This document shows, piece by piece, positions 11,197 through 22,126 of a DNA stretch of 64,000 nt. Numbering within the stretch: the stretch's first letter is position 1; the number at the start of each line of letters is the position of its first letter. Origin of the DNA: Coriolopsis trogii (taxonomy: Eukaryota > Basidiomycota > Agaricomycetes > Polyporales > Polyporaceae); assembly GCA_020543525.1 (NCBI GenBank), contig JAHYIO010000033.1, positions 2,294,001-2,358,000 on the forward strand. The letters run 5' to 3'. The notes beneath the pieces were generated by a model, which saw only the letters and a list, made by a program, of their open reading frames with translations, was not told the origin of the DNA and did not search any database. The position numbers and the translations under genes are program-made.

Positions 11197-11828
11197 CTAC
11201 CACTTTTCAGTGCTCTAGGAAATGCATTCGCTGTATGCTTCCAACACTGTGTGGTCAGTATGTCACGGTGGTTGATGTGTCCAGCATTGGTATCAGTAAC
11301 GTGGATGAAGCAAGACCACTATATGATGCGCGCTCGCGAGAGACAAATCGTAACCAGAGTTTACTCCCTAGTAGTTGATCCAACGTACAGGTGAACATAT
11401 GAATTGTCGATTGGTAGCTCTTGATACTGTTTCGACTGAGCGCTTGAGAGGCTATGTAGCGCCGACGATGACAACTTGTCCGAGTCGTCGGTCCGATCCC
11501 GCCTTGGCGCTTGTGTGGCGACATCGGGGCCACTCGTCTCATCACCTCGACTGCTCGCCCGACGAGTCTTCAGTCTCAAGACCTACCTCGTCGATGTCCA
11601 CCATACGTCCTGTTCGAAACCATCCTGTGCTGCAAATGCTGCATCCGAATGGCCTGTAGGGGCATACGGAGAGGCGAGGGCTCGGTCCGATATGCTTACC
11701 CGCACGACACCTTGTCTCGTCCAAGTCCAGACGGATAAAGGGGCGATTCAAGCCTAGCGTTACTTAAAGCATGGTGAGTCGTGTGCATTCTCCGAAAACT
11801 CCCAAGACCATACCACTGCCAGCCCTCG
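11197..11828. other. intergenic region, nothing recognised
   Basis: The two flanking genes run in the same direction. This 632-nt gap should contain the terminator of the first and the promoter of the second. Overlapping short frames on both strands lack motifs. Confidence 0.4.
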
Positions 11829-12857
11829 ATGCATACCTCCGTCTGTCGTTCGTTCAGCCCACCCTCTGCTCCGTATCTCCCGCCCGAGCTCGTCCTCCAA
11901 ATCCTCACAGAGCTATGGGAGGAGCCGCAAACTTCGCAAGAACGCCAAATGCTATACAAGAACTTGTGCAGCGTAAACCGTGGTTGGTTAGCCCTATTCA
12001 TCCGGGTCGCAATGCGCACCGTCCATATCCCCATCCTCGACGCAAACACCTTTCTATCTCTTCTCCCCGAACGGACGCTGCGCCCTGGAGACGCCACGGA
12101 TATCTTCACCACCGAAGCATGCACGGTCACAAATACTATGTGCCGCTCTCTACACTTCCATGTCGACGGGCAAAGTCCAGCATGGGGCACTGCTGAGAGC
12201 CTACCCGCTATTAAGCTCTACTCGTCGCAAGACCCATCCTCCAACGCCGTCTCGACGGTGCTCTACATGGTCTCGGCGCTCGACTACCTCCCGAACCTAC
12301 GACATGTGGCCCTTCAATATAGCGACTGGGGATACGACGACGTCTTCGAGCAAGTGCGGGAAGACATCTTCCCTCCACAAGTCACGCACCTCTCCATCGA
12401 CTACAGCTTCAGCGCGCCCGCGCTCATCCCCCTCACGGTGTACCTCAAGACGCTCTACACGCGCCGCCCGCCGCCGCGTGTCACATTGCCCAACGTACGA
12501 CACCTGTCTGTGTCAGGCGTCCCGACGGAGTTCGTCGCCGATATGTTGCGGGTGTGTCCGAACGTCGACACCGTGCAGATGTTCTGCCCGGCGCGCCTCC
12601 AGGTCCTCGCGCCTCTACCGCCGAGCGTACGGACGCTCGTGCTCCATCATCCGGGCATACCGTTGGATAGGGAGACGATGCATTGGTGGACGTTGGACAT
12701 GGCGCTGGAAGGTGGCTTGTTTCCGCGTGGGGTCAAAGGGCAAATCGTGGTGCGCTCGAGTACTCCGGACCCGGCAGCGTTTGCGGAGACGAAGCAGATG
12801 TGCAGACGATATGGTGTTGATCTCGTTTACGATCGAGATGACGAACGTATGCAATGA
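11829..12857 (+). CDS. F-box-like domain protein (basidiomycete family)
   Basis: A single uninterrupted exon encodes 342 residues; the ATG at 11829 is the first in frame. Residues 15-55 (YLPPELVLQILTELWEEPQ, then LYKNLCSVNRGWLALFIRVA) match the F-box-like helix pair common in Agaricomycetes, where such proteins are numerous. The remaining 280 residues hold repeated short hydrophobic strands (LPNLRHVALQYSDW, VTHLSIDYSF, LPNVRHLSVSG), like the irregular leucine-rich strands of these proteins. Function, if any, would be substrate choice in an SCF ubiquitin ligase. The target is unknown. The lack of introns is typical of this expanded, fast-evolving family. Confidence 0.75.
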   Translation: MHTSVCRSFSPPSAPYLPPELVLQILTELWEEPQTSQERQMLYKNLCSVNRGWLALFIRVAMRTVHIPILDANTFLSLLPERTLRPGDATDIFTTEACTVTNTMCRSLHFHVDGQSPAWGTAESLPAIKLYSSQDPSSNAVSTVLYMVSALDYLPNLRHVALQYSDWGYDDVFEQVREDIFPPQVTHLSIDYSFSAPALIPLTVYLKTLYTRRPPPRVTLPNVRHLSVSGVPTEFVADMLRVCPNVDTVQMFCPARLQVLAPLPPSVRTLVLHHPGIPLDRETMHWWTLDMALEGGLFPRGVKGQIVVRSSTPDPAAFAETKQMCRRYGVDLVYDRDDERMQ

Positions 12858-13333
12858 TTTAACGTTGTACTCATACCCTCTGGGAAGCCCCGTGTGTCTC
12901 TGTGTAAACACACAGTTCATCTGACCATGTTAATTTGAACAAGACTGCCGGTCGGTGAAAGTTTTGGGAAAGGGAATGAGTTGTGCTGGATTGGCCAATG
13001 GGAGGGAGAGATAGGCGTCTGTGGAGGATACACAGCGATGATGACATAAGCAGGAAGCTGAGAGAGAGCGACTGGGAAGGTACTCACTCGAGTGCCTATC
13101 CATACATACAGTCGATCGCGACGATGGCCCATCCCACCTCCCCGCTCTCGCTCCCAACGGCCGTCTGTGCCCAGCACGCCCCTCCACCCCCGCCCAGCCG
13201 CACTTCTGCTACCCGCTCCTCCCACCGTCTCTTTTCCCGACAATCTCTCCCTCACGTTTTGTCCGGAAGCACATCCAGCGGGTACGGCCATCTTTCCGCT
13301 CTAAGAAGCACACACGAGGCACCCGCGGAAAGC
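12858..13333. promoter_or_regulatory. upstream region of the zinc-finger activator
   Basis: The segment 13100-13333 is strongly CT-rich on the plus strand and continues in frame with the gene to its right (another ATG at 13124). It may be a 5' leader or an N-terminal extension. The earlier part shows nothing. Confidence 0.4.
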
Positions 13334-15318
13334 ATGTTCCAGTCACCTCACAACGGCGAGGACGAGTACCACTTGCCGTCCGAGGACGACGCCTACTCCT
13401 GCGTCGATTGTGTCCATGTCTGCGAGGACGCTTCATGTACCGCTGTGGCTCTCACCTCCCAGTGCACCGACCAGTGTGTCGTTGTCGCCTGCACTGAACC
13501 TCATGATGGACCCGCTGCCTGTGACCCGTGCCATGGAGACGACCAATGTGGCGAACAGTGCTCTCGGGACTTCGACTGCACTATCTTCGACCAACTGGTG
13601 GGTGCAGTGTTCACGTTCCCAGAGATCGGTCGGCAAATGACTGTCTATAGTTTCAGTGCTGCGACGAGTCCCATTTCAGTCATGCCGACTTCAAAAACTA
13701 TATGCCCACAGGCACCATGGACTACAGCCTCTTGTCTGATGAGGCCCTCGATGCCTACCTGACTGGGGGCTTGCAGGCACATGTCCACCCACCGAGGGGC
13801 ACCCAGAATGGCTTCCCGTCATTGGACTCTGCGACTCCGACGCCACAGCTGATTCCGAGTTCTAGCTTTGAACAGTCACCTTCACCCTTCATACTCCCGC
13901 CGACAAACAGCGCTGTGCCATCTCCCAGTCCCAGTACCCTTCCGTCTCCATCTTTGCAATCCCCGCCAGCGCCGTCGTCTCTCCTCCAGTGCAGGTGGAG
14001 TGGCTGTTTCGCAACATTCAATACACTCTCAGAGCTCGTGGGACATGTCAACCTCCAACACCTCCGCATACCTCAACCGACTACGTTTGGCAACAACCCC
14101 GAGCCTTCCTTGACGCCAACGGAGCCGAGCAGCAGCCAACAAGCGTACTCTCAGCAAAACATGTCTTTGGATGCATTCGCATGTCATTGGGGCGACTGTC
14201 AGCTATTTCCCAGTACTCAGTCGATGCCTGGATCATCTTCAGGTGGCGCAGTCAATGGAGCGGATATATTGACATATCATCTGCTTCAGGATCATCTGGG
14301 CGTCCCCGTGCGGATGCCCAACTTCCAGCAGATTATGCAGGTCTCCAATGCCTCCCCACCCACATCCCAGCCTCTGGACCGGACTGCATCGCACTCCTCT
14401 TCACCCTTCCCGCCGGACGCACAATCGGAGGGAAGCCCTCCCACGCCCGTGCCTGAGCACGACTGCTCAGCAGAGTCGTCACACGTGTGCCGATGGACGG
14501 GGTGTGAGCAAAGCTTCGTATCCTGCGATGCGCTCACGGAGCACATCGCTTCCGCCCACATAGGTGGCGGGCGCGCGCACTACGACTGCTTCTGGGAGGG
14601 GTGCACGAGGAACGGCGAGAATGGGTTCGCGAGCAAGCAGAAGATCTCGCGGCACATGCAGGTGCGTGGACTCTGTGTCGCTGAATTTGTCGCCGCGGCC
14701 GTTCATTTCCATCTATCCATTCACGAAGAGCCATACGGGACATCGGCCGTTCCAGTGCAAAGTGTGTGGGCAGCACTTTTCGGAAGCGGCGACGCTGTCG
14801 CAACACATGCGGCGGCATACGCAAGAGAGTGAGTGTACGCCACTCGGCGATCGCTGTACGTGATGTTGATGCACGAGCCTGGCAGAGCCATATGTGTGTG
14901 ACTATCCGGGATGCGGCAAGGCGTTCGCGATCGCCGGCGCACTGACGATCCACAAGCGCACCCACAACGGCAGCAAGCCTTTCAAATGCACATATTGTGG
15001 CCGGTGCGCTTCACTCTTACGTCTATGAGGTACCTTCTTACTGAGCCTCGCCCCTCGTCTTGCAGCGCGTTCGCCGAATCGTCAAATCTATCAAAGCATG
15101 TGAGTGGTGGTTATACTCCGCAGTCGTCCAGCGATCTCTGATACGTCCGGTCAAATTAGCTTCGGACGCATACGGGTGCGCGACCATACCTGTGTACCGA
15201 GCCCGGCTGCAACAAGTCGTTCGCGCGCCCGGACCAGCTAGCGAGGCACATGAACATACACAGACGCAAAGCTGCCGAGAGCACGGGGACTATGGTGGAA
15301 GTGGCTGTCGCGAGTTAG
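13334..15318 (+). CDS. ZAP1: Zap1/ZafA-type zinc-responsive C2H2 transcription activator
   Basis: Six exons (13334-13597, 13651-14661, 14729-14828, 14886-15003, 15066-15099, 15160-15318) give 561 residues from the ATG at 13334; an ATG at 13124 would add 70. The C-terminal block (about residues 400-550) has five tandem C2H2 fingers, starting [19 protein letters not shown], then [57 protein letters not shown] and [20 protein letters not shown]. The order and the [10 protein letters not shown] insertion are those of Zap1/ZafA, which activates zinc-uptake genes when zinc is scarce. Three separate CxxxxC-type fingers (CRWSGC, CHWGDC, CRWTGC) precede them and match the zinc-sensing pair region. Residues 25-95 hold 12 cysteines in one exon, likely a further metal-sensing segment. 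Nuclear. Confidence 0.9.
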
Positions 15319-16972
15319 TGTACATCTGAGATTCGCAGCCTCCGTCTGACCTTCTAGTGCTATCTTGTATGTTTATGTTTTTCGTCATAGTAGTAGCTTG
15401 TTTGTATCCTCCGTCACGGTCGCTGCGCGCCGGCCATGTAACATTACTACAGCGTGTCTGTCTCAAGTAATGAATGTATGAAGCGTACTGTACATCGGGG
15501 CCCCCGCCTTATTCTGTTATTACATGATAGAAGTCGTGAGATAGTACAAGTAATGCGTGGGATGATAGGCCCGTATATGGCCGGACATAATCAGCGTTAG
15601 TCTTCTCTGTTCTTGCACGCTGTCGCAAGTCTTGTGGGGTTCTTGTTATTGCTAACGAGGTTGCACATGGCTTGCATCATGTTGTGGGTACTCCTCACTT
15701 CGTGTGCCGGCGTGGGAAGTCATGCGCGCTCGAGACTTGGTTGATGCGCTGGCAACGGTCGTCACTTCAAGTCCATTCTCTCTCTTCCTCCCTCCATCAC
15801 GCTGTCTCGCAGATTCTCGAGCTCGCTGTCAGTCTCCCTGCCCGTCTCTGGTTCGCTCTCCGGTGAAACTGTATCTCCTGTACTAGGCTTGCTGTCTCGT
15901 TGTCTCTGGCTCTCGCGCGGATTCTGGCTCTCTCGCGGATTCTGGGCTCTCGCTGTTCCTCTCGCTGTTCCTCTCGTTGTTCCTCTCGCTGTTCCTGGTC
16001 TCTCTCGCTGTTCCTGAGCTCTCTCGCTTTTCTGGGCTCTATTGCTATGTATGGCTGCCTCGCTATCTGTAGCTGTCTGGTAGCTACATGCTGTCTTGCT
16101 ATGCTCTGCTCTATGGCTTTCCTTGTCTCCGGACCCTTTATCCCCGACATGCGCTCCAAGTTGTCCCGATGTCAAACGGTAAGCCTCTAGTAGCATCCGT
16201 GTACCAGTAGAACTGACCTTTTTTGTTGCAGGTTGACGCATTCATGACCATTGCACTACACAGGTAAGCTTGAGGACGTGCAGCTTAGAAGGTTGGGATA
16301 GGATGCCCGGAATGCGGGTTTGTAGACTATGTATACTGCACATCTAGGGTATGATTGAATATACTATTCACGCGCTATTGTGGCGGCTCTTTTTACGAGT
16401 GCAACTGTGTGGTGATGGGACTGTAAAGTGGGCGATGCTTCCCTGTGTTCCGTCACTAGTGTTGTTGTTGGCCACAATTGTTGTACAACTGGGTAAGCGC
16501 GTCTTGCTATTGACAGGTATTATAATCTGGCCTACAAGACTTGTGGATATTTCACATATTGGCTATCTTATAAGGGCTGATATGATCTGACAATATATGC
16601 GCCAGGGCCCCGATGTAGCGATTGCTCAGCAATGGGGATCGGCGGAGCGATCGCACAGGTTCGATCGTTCGGGCCGCCGTTCCCGCGCGTTTCTCACTGT
16701 CCGGATTGGGTGAGACGAACGCGCCCACACGATCCAACACCTTCCCCTTATCCGGCATGTTAAGTCGCTAGCACGGCTTACTCTTGGCCTTACTGATCAA
16801 GTGCCTGGTACGGCTGTAAAGGAGTCTTCTAGGCTTGCGGAATAGGTATTGAGCAGACATGATGACCTCCGTTGAGTCAGGATATTGACTGCTGGCTTTC
16901 GCTGCTACTTAAGTCTTTCGCTTCGCTTGGGCTCAAGCATCTCTACAAGCACCTCGCCACGAACTTGAAGAC
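15319..16972. other. intergenic region with a small minisatellite
   Basis: This 1,654-nt gap holds the 3' end of the zinc regulator, a CT-rich tandem repeat at 15905-16030 and the promoter of the next gene. Frames across the repeat are artefacts of its composition. Nothing else is recognised. Confidence 0.5.
15905..16030. repeat. CT-rich minisatellite (12-nt and about 19-nt units)
   Basis: Four consecutive copies of CTCGCTGTTCCT (one with a C to T change) occupy 15949-15996 and a fifth follows at 16004. They are preceded by two copies of a unit containing GCGGATTCTGG. Similar single CTCTCGC words trail on to about 16030. Confidence 0.85.
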
Positions 16973-19443
16973 ATGGCTTCATACTCGGGTCTCCCAGCCG
17001 GAGTCCAACGTTGTGACGTTCTACCGGTACCCGCATCGTCGAAGGAGAACGCGAATGGAAAGGGCGTCAGCGCCGACGTCGACAGTCAATTCGCGACTCC
17101 CAACAGCAGAGGCATACGCGGCCTCACGTACTTCAAGCTGCTCCTCGCCGGTCTGCTCATATGCTCGTACTCCTACTGGAACTGCACAGGGGCCGAGTCA
17201 CCATTCTCATCTGCACTGGGCCAAGGGACCGCGAAGGGAGTGGCTTGGACAGGGCATGGGGCGCTCCCTCCCAGCGCACGCTCGGAAGCGTGCCCGCAAG
17301 CAGAGGCTCTTCATCCGTCGCGACACGCTGCGCTGGAGAAGAAGATCGTCGAGGTCCTCCGAGACTCGACGTTCAAGCGAAACGCGTACGAGACGCTGGG
17401 AGGAGCCGTCCGGATCCCGTAAGTCCCCCTCGCGAGCAGCGGGAGAAATTCTGCGCTTACACGTTCACTCAACAGGACCGAGTCTTACGATGACCTGGGT
17501 CCCGTGGGGGAGGACCCCCGCTGGGATACGTTTGGCGATCTCCACGCGTATCTGGAAAAGACGTTCCCTAAGGTGTAGGTGGCCATTCCTCGCTCTCTGC
17601 CTGTTGCGTGCGATTTGCTGGATACTCATGCACCCATCCCACCAGCTTTGAGAGCCTCGAAGTGACCAAGGTCAACACGTACGGCATTGTCCTGCGCTGG
17701 GAGGGCTCTGACAAGTCTGCGCTTCCTGTACTCATGACGGCGCACCAAGGTCGGCTCCGCTCCTTGTGCACTGGATTTGCTTGTACTGACAACCAGCATG
17801 GTCTAGACGTGGTTCCTATCGAACCGGCTACCGTCGACCAATGGATCCACCCGCCATACTCGGGATTCTTTGATGGTGCGCTATCACCTTCCTGCAACCT
17901 CTGACATGACCCATATCTGACGATGTCAGGTGAATGGATTTGGGGCCGAGGTAGCTGCGACGACAAGTCGGACGTAATTGCTTCATTGTGAGTTCCGTGT
18001 TGATTTCGTGGGCATGTGGTATCCATAGTCTCGTAGGAATGCCATAAATCTGCTATTGAATGCCGGGTTCGAGCCCAAGCGTACCTTCGTCTGGGCATAT
18101 GGGTTTGACGAGGAGGCAGCCGGCACTCAGGTACTACTCTTGTCCACGTATCTTCGCAATTGCACATCTTACGCACTATTCACAGGGAGCTGGACACCTT
18201 GCCACGTACCTGGAAGAGAAGTATGGTACACACGGGTTTGCCTTGCTACTCGACGAAGGAGGTGATTCTGTGCTGGCGATAACTTGCAGCGTCGCTGGAG
18301 TTAACATATAATTTCCATGTAGGGTCTTACGGTACGCCCTATGGGAGCGACGTTGTCTTCGCAGTTCCTGCTCTCTCAGAGAAAGGCTACCTGGACATTC
18401 GCATCGAAGTCTCCACCAAAGGCGGGCATTCCAGCGTCCCACCCAAGCACACGGTCTGTATCCTGCTGCTACTGTCGCTCGCTATTTCGACACTTACTGG
18501 TCACTGATACTCATGTAGGCCATCGGGATGCTGTCATCTATGATTGTTGCAGTGGAGGAAAACCCACACGAACCGGTCCTCGTCCGGGGCGGGAGTCCCT
18601 TCAACTCGACGATGTGTGCCGCTACGTACGGCCCCGAATACCCTGAGAACGTCCGTCAATTAGCCTTCAAAGCGGCCAAAAGCGACGACGCGCTCGAGGG
18701 CCTCAAGGACGCCTTGCTCGACACGTTCCCCAAATTCGAGGCCATCCTCCGCACGACCCAAGCCGCGGACCTCGTCCAGGGCGGTGTCAAGGTGAACGCG
18801 CTCCCGGAGAAGGTGTCCGCGGTGGTGAACCACCGCATTGCAGAGCACAGCTCTGTGTGGGAGCTGCAGAAGCACATGACCGACACCATCCTCCCCGTGG
18901 CGAAGAAGTACGGCCTGAGCGTGGACGCGTTTGGCACGCTCATCTCCGCGGGCCCGGGGGCTCGCGGCCACGTTGCGCTGTCGGACGCATGGGGCACCGC
19001 GCTCGAGCCGTCTCCTGTGACCCCGACGGGCAAAGAAGACCCGTACCAGATCCTGGCCGGCACGATCAAGGCGACGATTGAGAGCGCGCAGGGGTACAAT
19101 GCGAGCGGCGTCGTCGTCGCGCCGTTGCTCGCTATCGGAAACACGGGTGAGAGCGCTTATAATTGTGATTGACCGGGTGGTTGACTTGCCGTTCTGGCCT
19201 GGGTTCTCAGACACGCGGTACTACTGGAACGTGACGAGGAACATCTTCCGGTACAAGCATGTGCACGAGCAGGACCGGTACAACGGTGCTCACACTGTCA
19301 ACGAAGGTGAGTGGTGTCCTCCTCAGTGTACGCTTGAGAGGGGTCACTCAAGGAACGACGTTGCAGCTGTCCGCGCAGAGGGTTGGATTGACTCGATTCG
19401 CTTCTACACGAAGTTCGTCCTTAACTGCGACGAACATCTGTAA
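16973..19443 (+). CDS. carboxypeptidase S-like M20 metallopeptidase (copy 1)
   Basis: Eleven exons (16973-17418, 17476-17574, 17646-17749, 17807-17875, 17930-17987, 18037-18130, 18186-18261, 18323-18453, 18519-19146, 19211-19306, 19367-19443) encode 625 residues. A single hydrophobic segment at residues about 51-69 anchors the protein, as in yeast vacuolar Cps1. M20 metal-site motifs follow in order: TAHQDVVP (His-x-Asp), GRGSCDDKSD, GFDEEAAG (catalytic Glu-Glu) and LLLDEGG. The dimerisation region (GGHSSVPPKHT) and ALPEKVSAVVNHRI are also intact. Cps1-type enzymes release C-terminal residues from Gly-Xaa dipeptides in the vacuole for nitrogen supply. A decayed paralogue lies directly downstream and a second intact one at 53.4 kb. 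The family is certain; the exact substrate is not. Confidence 0.93.
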
Positions 19444-19942
19444 CGGAAATGAGCCCATCGTAACTCACAATGTACTGAATATGTGCGTCAACTTGGTTCT
19501 TGCGATGGAAGAAGGCGTGGTCGCGGGAAGTACTACCACCCTAGACACGAGGCTTTGTCCGAGCGCGCTGGCCACTAACCTCGTGTACGCCGATCTTGTG
19601 TGAGAAGCGCCAGGGATTTCGACCTACTATCCCGGTAAGTGGAGAGAGCCTGTCTGATCCCAACTAGCCTTGCGGCCTCCTTCCACCGCGGACAAAGGCC
19701 CATGGAGTCTGGCGTGATAAACCCCCACGGTGTCGACGCTCTTACACGAGCAGCAGCGCCGCCCCAGTCGCGGCTAAGGCTTTGAAACGCATTTCCACAC
19801 CTTTCCGGTAAGCATCTACGTCTGTAGGAATCTCCAAGCGGGACAAAAGAGTGTATTCTCACACGATAACCTAGGTCGTATTGACAATTAATTTCTGAGG
19901 AATCCAGAAGACCACAGACGGCCTCATGGCGGGAAGACTACA
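19444..19942. other. intergenic region, nothing recognised
   Basis: This 499-nt spacer follows the intact M20 gene and precedes the first trace of its decayed paralogue. It probably includes a 3' untranslated region. No motif was seen. Confidence 0.4.
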
Positions 19943-21930
19943 GTGCTTCCATCGGTACTAACACCGCGACTCCTCCCCCGAGCTCCGGCATCTTCCGTAT
20001 CATTCGCGCTCGGTGTTTCGCGTGCGCCTTCTTTCTGCTCTTCGGTTCCGACTCCCACTGGGTACGGAGCCATACGGGCGCCGCCGCACCATTCCGGAAA
20101 CCCTTCCAAGCATCGTGCGCCAGAAAGCCGGTTGTGTTCTCTCTACGCAAACGTAAAGTACAAGAAAAAGGCGTAGCACACACTCGGTAGAGCAGTTCAA
20201 ATCCCGTATGTATTTGACCACTCCGTACCAGCATGGGTGTAGTAGGTGTGCAGAACTGACCAGACTTTCGTAACAAAACGCAGCCATACGAAGACAATGG
20301 GACCTCTTGGGGAGGACCTGCGATAGGACGTGTTCGCGAAGTTTCAGGAATACTTGAATCGTGCACAGAGACACCGGTCTACTTGGTATATATGTCTCGC
20401 ACACCTGCCAACATATGCGCATCTTACGGTTCAACAGGTTCACGACCATCAACGCCACCAAAATATATATATTATACGGGATCGCCTTGCACTGACAAGG
20501 CTACGATACGAAAGCGCTTTTTGTGCTGACCACCGCACATCAAAGTGAGAGTAACTCTAGACACCAGACGTATGACGCTAACCCGGAACTCAAATGCAAT
20601 CGCGGCCAGACGTCGTCCTGGTAGACCCAACTACGTTCATCAAAGATTTGTCCCCCTTTCTCGGGCCTCTAATATGGTAGGTTCGAGTTGTCTGAGCCGC
20701 AATAGGCTCGTCCGCGAGGCATACGGCTAATGCTATCACGAAGGAATGTATTACATATGGGGTCGTGGGACCTGCCGCAGTAAAGGGAACGTTGTCGGAA
20801 TATTGTAAGTCCACCCGGCCGCTCTATCCCTCCCAATCTCACCAAATGAACCTTCGTAGGCACGCCATCGACGCTATATCAAGGCTTCCACCCTGGGCGA
20901 ATGTTCGTTTGGGCCTACGGCTTCGACGAAACGATCTCCGTCAAGCAGGTATAGCGGCCATTAAGTCCACTTCCCTCCTTGAATGTGCGGATACGTGCTT
21001 CAAGGTCTCAGCGCTGCTTGACGAGGAGGTACGTCATAACATCTTGGCATTCAACAGCCTATGCCCCCGCTTTCATCTCGTATGGCCGACCATGTGGGGA
21101 AGACGATCTTTACCCTGCCCGCTCTATCCGAGAAGGGATGCCTCAGTGTCCGTATGGAAATTAGCGCCAAAGGTGGCCACTCCAGTGGTACCCCCAAAAC
21201 ACACTGTGAGTCCCACCATCTGGTCTCCAAGATACCCACCCTTTGAGGTCGCTCTCCATATTCCGTGGGCTTACCAAAGGCGATCGGCATGCTCTCCAGC
21301 GTCATCGTCGCGCTCAAGTCCCACCCCCACAAGCTCGGCGTGCAGGACAGGGACAACAATGCGTACCAAGCCATCATGTGCGTAGCCGTGTGCGGACCAG
21401 ACTTTCCTCCCCCCCGATCTGCGCCCGCTTGCGTACAGATCGACGGCGAACGACTCTGCGCTGCTCGCCCTCCGTGACGCGCTCGTGGAAGACCAGCGTG
21501 CTGATGCAGACGACGCAGTCGGTCGACCTCCGAGTCGGAGTCCGCGGCGGCGGCGGCAGCGGCGCGCTCCCAACACAAACGAACTGAACCACCGGATCGG
21601 GACGCACAGCTCCGTTGCCGAGCTCAAGCGGTCGTGCGGCCGGTGGCGGAGCGGCTCGGACTTGAGGAGAACGCGTCTGGCGAGAGCGCCACCATGGGGC
21701 CGGGGAGGGGAAGGCCGCGGGGCGTGTCGCTCAGTCGGACGCTTGGAATGACGCGTTCGAGCCAGCGCCAGCGCCGGTCTTGCCGTGGCCCGTTGGGCAG
21801 GGAGGGTGCTGCTTTTCGAGTTGAAGTCCTCGCGGGGACGATCACGGCGACTATCGAGAGCTCGAAGGGGTGTAATGTTGGCAGAATCGCATATGGAGGC
21901 TGTTTGTTTGTAAATCTTGTGATTGCAGAC
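19943..21930 (+). pseudogene. decayed carboxypeptidase S-like M20 gene
   Basis: Nearly every exon of the adjacent M20 gene can be traced in order but with breaks. Exon 1 ends KYKKKA-stop-HTLGRAVQIP (TAG at 20174, where the intact copy has Tyr). Then MGPLGEDLR-stop-DVFAKF (TAG at 20324 for Trp), a TGA at 20493 for Trp before LFVLTTAHQ, DVVLVDPTT, YYIWGRGTCRSKGNVVGI, a frameshift before FVWAYGFDE, FKVSALLDEE, ISYGRPCGEDD, another shift, then LPALSEKGCLSVRMEISAKG, AIGMLSSVIVALKS, NHRIGTHSSVAELK and EVLAGTITATIESSKGCN. The metal motif GRGSxDDK has lost its aspartates. The left limit is uncertain because the N-terminus is poorly conserved. It arose by tandem duplication and shows no sign of restored function. 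Confidence 0.88.
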
Positions 21931-22126
21931 GGGTCGATTGACCTACAACATAGTTCACTCCGAAAGATGTCCATAGGAGAGTACCCGTCGACAGCCTGAT
22001 TGTCCAATGCAGGGAGTAATAAAGAGAATAAGTAGGCTAGTAAAAGTCATAGTACGACTCACAGCGCCGTCCCAATGTACGATCTCGAGCAGCAGTCCAC
22101 ACACGAGTCCGACCCTCGCCCTACGC

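Noticed and set aside
15762..16241. Arg/Glu-rich minus-strand open frame with repeated REEQREEQ
   Set aside because: The repeats come from the CT-rich minisatellite; there is no start context or conserved domain.
20176..20213. tRNA-like words (CTCGGTAGAGCA next to GTTCAAATCCCG)
   Set aside because: They resemble a D-arm and T-loop, but no acceptor stem or anticodon arm exists. The bases align with the exon 1 end of the M20 gene (TLGGAVRIP), so this is pseudogene sequence.
20758..21900. A second functional M20 gene made by joining the conserved pieces
   Set aside because: In-frame stops, frameshifts and lost metal ligands cannot be removed by any reasonable splicing.
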